From Firmicutes bacterium CAG:345 (lineage in GTDB: Bacteria; Bacillota_I; Bacilli_A; RFN20; CAG-288): a stretch of DNA of 27,821 bases. The DNA is taken from the NCBI GenBank assembly GCA_000433315.1, contig FR893354.1, positions 1 to 27,821 of the forward strand, written 5' to 3'. This document shows, one piece after another, positions 24,239 through 27,821 of this stretch. The notes beneath the pieces are model-generated. The model saw nothing but the letters and a program-made list of their open reading frames with translations. It searched no databases and was not told where the DNA came from. The position numbers and the translations under genes were made by a program. Position 1 is the first letter of the stretch. Every line of letters begins with the position of its first letter.

Positions 24239-25492
24239 ATGAAATTTTACTTTATTGGAATTAAAGGGTCGGGAATGTCAAGTTTAGCCAGTTTGTTAAA
24301 ACAAGATGGAAATGAAGTTATTGGTAAAGATGTTGAAAAATATATTTATACTCAAAAAGAACTTCAAAAAAAGGGAATACCAGTATTATCTTTAGAAGAT
24401 AGATCTTATTTGAATGGTAATTATTATGTCGTTGTTGGGCATGATTTTTATAAAGAAGAGTTAGTAAATGAATTGAAAAATCATAATATTGATTTTTCTG
24501 AATATAACGAATTTATATCAAATTATTTAAAAAATAATTTGATTTGTATTACGGGTACAAATGGGAAGACTACTTTGACAGGAATGTTAGCAAAAGGGAG
24601 TAAAAATGCTTCGTTTTTAAGAGGTGATGGGGTATCTTTTCGTGCGAAAAAGGAAAAATATTTTTTTCTTGAGGCCTGTGAATATAAAGAACATTTTTTA
24701 AAATATAAGCCGAATTTTGCTATAATAACTAACATTACCTATGATCATGTGGATTATTTTAAAACTAAAGAAGAATATGATAGTGCATTTATAAAATTTG
24801 CTTCAAAAGCTGATAAAGTTTTAGTAAATTATCAATATAAAGATATAATTGATAATGAAAATACATATACATATGGTTTAGATAAACGAGCTGATTTTTA
24901 TGCTAAAGACTATGAGACAACTCCATTTGGTATAAAAGGAGTTGTTTATTATAAAGGATTGAAATTAATTGATTTTAATTTTAAAAATATATTTGGAGAA
25001 CATTTGATTGAAGATGTTGTTGCAACATTTGCTTGCTATTATTTGCAACAAGAAGATTTACAAATTGTTAAAAGAAATCTTGAATCTTTTTCTATGCCGA
25101 ATAAAAGATTTAATATTACAAATTTAAAAAATATAGCAATAATCAATGATTATGCTCATCAACCAGAACAGATAAATGCTGATTTTAAGATAATTAATAA
25201 AATGTATAAGAATTATATTAAAGTTGCTTTATTTAGACCAGATAGAATTTCTAGAATTAAATACTTTTATAATGATTTTATAAATTCTTTAAATCAATTT
25301 GATGAAGTATATTTAGTTGATGATGAAAAAAACACTTTCAAAGTAATTCTTGAAAGTATGTGTGATAAAAAAATAAAAATGTATAACAGACAAAATTTCA
25401 AGATATACAAAAATAAAAAATGTGTTTATTGTTTCATGTCAAGCAAAAATATGGACTTTATAATTAAAGATTTAAAAAAGGCAATATCATAA
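24239..25492 (+). CDS. murC: UDP-N-acetylmuramate--L-alanine ligase (MurC)
   Basis: A 417-aa Mur ligase. I start it at ATG 24239, which has AAGGTGG just upstream and gives MKFYFIGIKGSGMSSLASLL, the UDP-binding N-domain (compare GIGGIGMS in MurC). The ATP loop GTNGKTT is at 106-112. LEACEYKEHFL (144-154) and NITYDHVDYF (165-174) carry the catalytic Glu and metal-binding His. INDYAHQPEQI and FRPDRISRIKYF in the C-domain match the MurC pattern. It adds the first L-alanine to UDP-MurNAc in the cytosol. It is shorter than the usual 440-460 aa. It stands alone, away from a dcw cluster. Confidence 0.85.
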   Translation: MKFYFIGIKGSGMSSLASLLKQDGNEVIGKDVEKYIYTQKELQKKGIPVLSLEDRSYLNGNYYVVVGHDFYKEELVNELKNHNIDFSEYNEFISNYLKNNLICITGTNGKTTLTGMLAKGSKNASFLRGDGVSFRAKKEKYFFLEACEYKEHFLKYKPNFAIITNITYDHVDYFKTKEEYDSAFIKFASKADKVLVNYQYKDIIDNENTYTYGLDKRADFYAKDYETTPFGIKGVVYYKGLKLIDFNFKNIFGEHLIEDVVATFACYYLQQEDLQIVKRNLESFSMPNKRFNITNLKNIAIINDYAHQPEQINADFKIINKMYKNYIKVALFRPDRISRIKYFYNDFINSLNQFDEVYLVDDEKNTFKVILESMCDKKIKMYNRQNFKIYKNKKCVYCFMSSKNMDFIIKDLKKAIS

Positions 25493-25635
25493 AAATAAAT
25501 TTTTTTGATATTTCGATTTTATGAAATTTATTTGCTTGGGAATTGTGAAATATAGATGTTTTTGTTTTGATATTGCTTTAAATTAATTTTTATTTTTAAG
25601 TTATAAACTATATTTTTTAATTTGAAGGAATTTAA

Positions 25636-25670
25636 AAGAGCCGACAAAATTTAATCGGCTCTTATTTTTT
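25636..25670. terminator. Bidirectional terminator between murC and ackA
   Basis: AAGAGCCGA (25636-25644) pairs perfectly with TCGGCTCTT (25655-25663) around a 10-nt loop. T-rich sequence follows on the plus strand (to 25670) and TTTT on the minus strand. It is GC-rich for this sequence. It lies 15 bp after the ackA stop and 144 bp after murC; the gap in between (25493-25635) holds nothing else I can support. Confidence 0.85.
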
Positions 25671-25684
25671 ATAGTGTAAGTTTT

Positions 25685-26887
25685 TTAAAGTAAATGAAGA
25701 GTAGATATTACATCGCGGGCAATCATAACTTCTTCATCTGTTGGGATAACAGCGACAGGAATTGCACTATCTTTGGTAGAAATAATTCCTTCTTTTCCTT
25801 TGACAGTATTTTTGTTAGCTTCATCATCAATTTTAACTTTTAAAGCTTCAGTAATATTATCGATAACTGCTTTTCTATATAAAGGAGCATTTTCACCAAT
25901 TCCAGCGGAGAAGACTAATAAGTCAACATGTCCAAGTCTTATATAATAAGAACCGATGAAATCTGCAATTCTTCTTGCCCACATTTTAACAGCTAAAACA
26001 CAACGTTCTTCACCTTTATAGTAGCCTTCTTCAATATCTCTTGTATCATTGCTGATTCCTGAGATTCCTAATAATCCGGATTTGAAATTGAATTCGTTAT
26101 ATATTTCTTGAACTGATTTTCCGGTTTGTGTGCATAAAAATTCCATAACGGATGGATCCATATCACCAGTTCTAGTTCCCATCATAACACCGCCTAATGG
26201 AGTTAATCCCATAGTTGTAGCTATGCATTTACCATCTTTAATAGCAGCTAAGGATGCACCGCTACCAAGATGTAAAGTGATGATATTATAATGTTCTTTG
26301 TCCTTAAGATATTTTTCTTTAGCGGTTACTGATAAATATTTATGAGAAGTACCATGAGCACCATAGCGACGAACAGCATATTTTTCATAATATTCATATG
26401 GAATAGGGTATAGATAATCTTCAGGTTCCATAGTTTGATGGAAAGCTGTATCAAAGACTGCAACATTTCCAACGTTTGGCAAAGCATTTTTAAATGCGTG
26501 GAAAGCGACAAGATGAGCACCATTATGAAGAGGAGCAAGAGGAATTAATTCTTTTACACGATCTTCAGTATATTGATTGAATTCAGCAGAACAAGAGAAA
26601 TATTTACCACCTTGAACTACACGATGACCAATACCTTTAATTTCTTCTAATGAAGAGATAATTTTTTCATCTATTAAAGCTTTTAATAAAAGATCAACTG
26701 CTGTAGCATGATCAAGAATTGGAAGAACTTCTTTTCTTTCGGTTCCATCTAATTTTTTTATGCGGAAAATTCCATCTTCATGGCCGATTCTTTCAGCGAT
26801 GCCAGATGTAATTACCTTTTCTTCCGGCATTTCATAGAGTTTGAATTTAAGTGATGAACTACCGGCATTAACACTCATTATTTTCAT
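25685..26887 (-). CDS. ackA: Acetate kinase
   Basis: A 400-aa cytosolic enzyme of full family length. MSVNAGSSSLKF at 4-15 is the acetate kinase signature 1; GAHGTSHKYL holds the second signature region, followed by HLGSGAS (phosphate-binding) and SAGIGENAP near the C-terminus. It makes ATP and acetate from acetyl phosphate at the end of fermentation. AAGGGAG precedes the ATG. It is monocistronic, with its own promoter and a strong terminator; phosphotransacetylase is not in the window. No cre is seen at its promoter. Confidence 0.97.
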   Translation of the reverse strand: MKIMSVNAGSSSLKFKLYEMPEEKVITSGIAERIGHEDGIFRIKKLDGTERKEVLPILDHATAVDLLLKALIDEKIISSLEEIKGIGHRVVQGGKYFSCSAEFNQYTEDRVKELIPLAPLHNGAHLVAFHAFKNALPNVGNVAVFDTAFHQTMEPEDYLYPIPYEYYEKYAVRRYGAHGTSHKYLSVTAKEKYLKDKEHYNIITLHLGSGASLAAIKDGKCIATTMGLTPLGGVMMGTRTGDMDPSVMEFLCTQTGKSVQEIYNEFNFKSGLLGISGISNDTRDIEEGYYKGEERCVLAVKMWARRIADFIGSYYIRLGHVDLLVFSAGIGENAPLYRKAVIDNITEALKVKIDDEANKNTVKGKEGIISTKDSAIPVAVIPTDEEVMIARDVISTLHLL

Positions 26888-26912
26888 TTAATAATCTCCC
26901 TTAACAAGTTTA

Positions 26913-26941
26913 ATTTTAGTCTTTTTTTAATTTTATTGCAA
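26913..26941 (-). promoter_or_regulatory. Promoter of ackA
   Basis: On the minus strand TTGCAA (26936-26941) and TAAAAT (26913-26918) are 17 bp apart. The start codon lies 25 bp past the -10 with AAGGGAG in between. Confidence 0.6.
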
Positions 26942-27489
26942 CGAAGTTAATAAACTTAATTGAAAATAGAAAAAATAAATACATAAATCGAAAAATAATT
27001 AGCAATATCAAAAGAAATATTGACTAAAAACTCGGTGGGGAAAAAATAGAAAAAAGAAAAGTTTTATGAGATTTATTGAAAATAATGCTTTGCAAACCGA
27101 AGAAAAAATTGTAATTAATATTGTTACCCATCATTCCAAATTGTTTTATATTTGGATATTAGGAATATTAGGAATTTGGCTTTTTTTAATTCCGACAATT
27201 TTGCGATAATAAAAACAATTGAATATAAGAATAAAGAATATGTGATTACCAACAAAAGAGTAATTGCAAAATATGGAAAAAGAAAAGTTTATTATGAAGC
27301 AATCAATTTGGATAAAATAATAGATGCTTCAGTTTATATAGGTTTCTTTGGAAAATTATTTGGATTTGGTGATGTATTAATTCAAAGTATGAATAACAAT
27401 CATCTCAGTTTAATTGGTATTAAAAACTCGGATGAAGTAAAAAATAACATACTTCTTTTAAAAAAAATATACAGAAATAGATTTTGTAT

Positions 27490-27515
27490 GTGGGCAGGAA
27501 ATGTGCCCACTTTTT
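27490..27515 (+). terminator. Terminator after the PH-domain gene
   Basis: GTGGGCA (27490-27496) pairs with TGCCCAC (27504-27510) around a 7-nt loop, followed by five T. The open frame of the PH-domain fragment runs straight through it. Confidence 0.8.
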
Positions 27516-27524
27516 ATTTACAAT

Positions 27525-27549
27525 TTTTTACTAAAATTTTTAGTAAAAA
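27525..27549. repeat. 25-bp AT-rich perfect inverted repeat
   Basis: TTTTTACTAAAA (27525-27536) and TTTTAGTAAAAA (27538-27549) are exact reverse complements separated by one base. It lies between the terminator at 27490 and the promoter at 27600. With almost no loop it suits a DNA-binding dyad better than an RNA hairpin, although it could reinforce termination. Function unknown. Confidence 0.6.
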
Positions 27550-27599
27550 TTTAAAATCAATTTAATAAAAGAAATACAACAATTTTTAATTAAATCGTA

Positions 27600-27628
27600 T
27601 TGACAGCGCTTACATGAGTATTTATAAT
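27600..27628 (+). promoter_or_regulatory. Consensus promoter of the sugar ABC ATPase gene
   Basis: TTGACA (27600-27605) and TATAAT (27623-27628) are both perfect consensus and 17 bp apart, the strongest promoter in the window. The cre operator covers most of the -35 box. Confidence 0.9.
27601..27614 (-). promoter_or_regulatory. cre (CcpA) operator over the -35 box
   Basis: On the minus strand TGTAAGCGCTGTCA fits cre consensus TGWAANCGNTNWCA at all defined positions. It overlaps the -35 of a perfect promoter, a position suited to glucose repression of sugar import. Confidence 0.8.
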
Positions 27629-27644
27629 GTTTTTGTAAAGTTAC

Positions 27645-27656
27645 TAAAACGTTTTA
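27645..27656. promoter_or_regulatory. Possible LacI-family operator
   Basis: TAAAACGTTTTA is a 12-bp perfect palindrome with a central CG, the shape of LacI/GalR-family sites such as MalR operators. It begins 16 bp after the -10, within the transcribed leader, and a half-copy (TTAAAACG) follows directly. A local sugar regulator may bind here. No regulator gene is in the window. Confidence 0.45.
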
Positions 27657-27679
27657 TTAAAACGATAAAGGAGAACTAT

Positions 27680-27821
27680 ATGGCAGGATTAAAATTAAAC
27701 CACATATACAAAGTTTATGAAAATGGTACTAAGGCTGTATCTGACTTTAATATGGAAATCAAAGATAAAGAATTTATTGTTTTTGTCGGTCCATCAGGAT
27801 GTGGTAAATCAACAACTTTAA
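27680..27821 (+). CDS. MsmX/UgpC/MalK-type sugar importer ATPase (partial)
   Basis: The first 47 codons of an ABC ATPase, cut by the window end. It begins MAGLKLNHIYKVYENGTKAV and reaches the Walker A GPSGCGKST. This opening is typical of the shared carbohydrate ATPase MsmX/UgpC of Firmicutes, which powers several maltodextrin, sucrose-type or other oligosaccharide importers. AAAGGAG precedes the ATG by 6 nt. A perfect promoter, a cre and a palindromic operator candidate stand upstream. It would feed substrate to the cytosolic GH13 enzyme at 17673. Confidence 0.9.
   Translation, partial: MAGLKLNHIYKVYENGTKAVSDFNMEIKDKEFIVFVGPSGCGKSTTL

Larger units (their letters stand above)
27066..27565 (+). 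pseudogene. PH-domain (YdbS-like) membrane protein, frameshifted
   Basis: Two reading frames together make one protein. ATG 27066 opens 47 codons ending TAA at 27207-27209: a soluble start (MRFIENNALQTEEKIVINIV) and a membrane helix (IWILGILGIWLFLIPTIL). In another frame the sequence continues with IIKTIEYKNKEYVITNKRVI and a beta-rich bacterial PH domain. A one-base shift near 27200-27212 would join them into about 165 residues. The downstream frame alone has only a TTG at 27152 without a ribosome binding site. Its last 25 codons run through a terminator hairpin, so the true end may be earlier. It could be a pseudogene or a sequencing error after T or A runs. Role unknown. Confidence 0.65.

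Noticed and set aside
1..27821. Mycoplasma-type code (TGA as tryptophan)
   Set aside because: Full-length conserved genes end at TGA (5420-5422, 14206-14208, 15974-15976) and the tryptophans in conserved motifs checked are TGG.
1..27821. CRISPR array, transposase, integrase or phage genes
   Set aside because: No regularly spaced direct repeats and no transposase, integrase or phage structural motifs were found on either strand.

Overview
The window is a very AT-rich, densely coded bacterial segment that fits a low-GC Firmicutes/Tenericutes-type organism. It carries murC, so the cell probably builds peptidoglycan. TGA ends several full-length genes and the tryptophans checked are TGG, so this is the standard bacterial code and not the Mycoplasma code. 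An uncultured gut Bacilli lineage of the RF39/Erysipelotrichales kind is my inference; there is no rRNA in the window to test it.

Layout. 1-96 is the last 31 codons of an RHS/YD-repeat protein. 258-702 is an rpsU-acpP unit behind a strong promoter. 796-2436 (-) is a large uridine-kinase-type protein whose promoter holds a perfect cre (CcpA) match. 2608-5057 is a two-gene unit (membrane acyltransferase, AMP-forming acyl ligase). 5054-7037 (-) holds thioredoxin, a TraX-like protein and a CPBP membrane protease. 7187-12584 encodes a giant 1568-aa CvpA-like protein with a repetitive extracytoplasmic part, then a polysaccharide deacetylase. 12653-14208 is an Mrp/NBP35 ATPase plus a HEPN-like/CBS protein. 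14298-14374 (-) is tRNA-Arg(TCT). 14510-17580 holds two tandem M6-type metalloprotease lipoproteins. 17673-22180 holds a GH13 maltodextrin hydrolase, a 54-aa membrane protein, NrnA and a YkpA-type ABC-F protein. 22177-22593 (-) is a thioredoxin-fold lipoprotein.

22661-23979 looks like a rearrangement scar: a start-less Smr-like fragment (-) abuts a 5'-truncated LamG/YD-repeat RHS fragment (+). Then come murC (24239-25492), ackA (25685-26887, -), a PH-domain gene that appears frameshifted (27066-27565), and the 5' end of an MsmX/UgpC-type sugar-importer ATPase cut by the window end. That ATPase has a TTGACA-17-TATAAT promoter covered by a second perfect cre match.

How the parts connect: sugar import (MsmX), cytosolic maltodextrin hydrolysis (GH13) and acetate kinase suggest fermentation of carbohydrates under CcpA-type control. 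The rest is envelope and housekeeping: MurC, deacetylase, secreted proteases, acyltransferases, thioredoxins, an Fe-S carrier and NrnA. I see no clear new defence or mobile system. The best leads are the giant CvpA-fused repeat protein, the ABC-F protein with one composite ATP site degenerate on both faces, the candidate leaderless genes, the HEPN-CBS fusion, the RHS/Smr scar and a terminator written inside a convergent coding sequence. No gap between annotated genes exceeds 300 bases.
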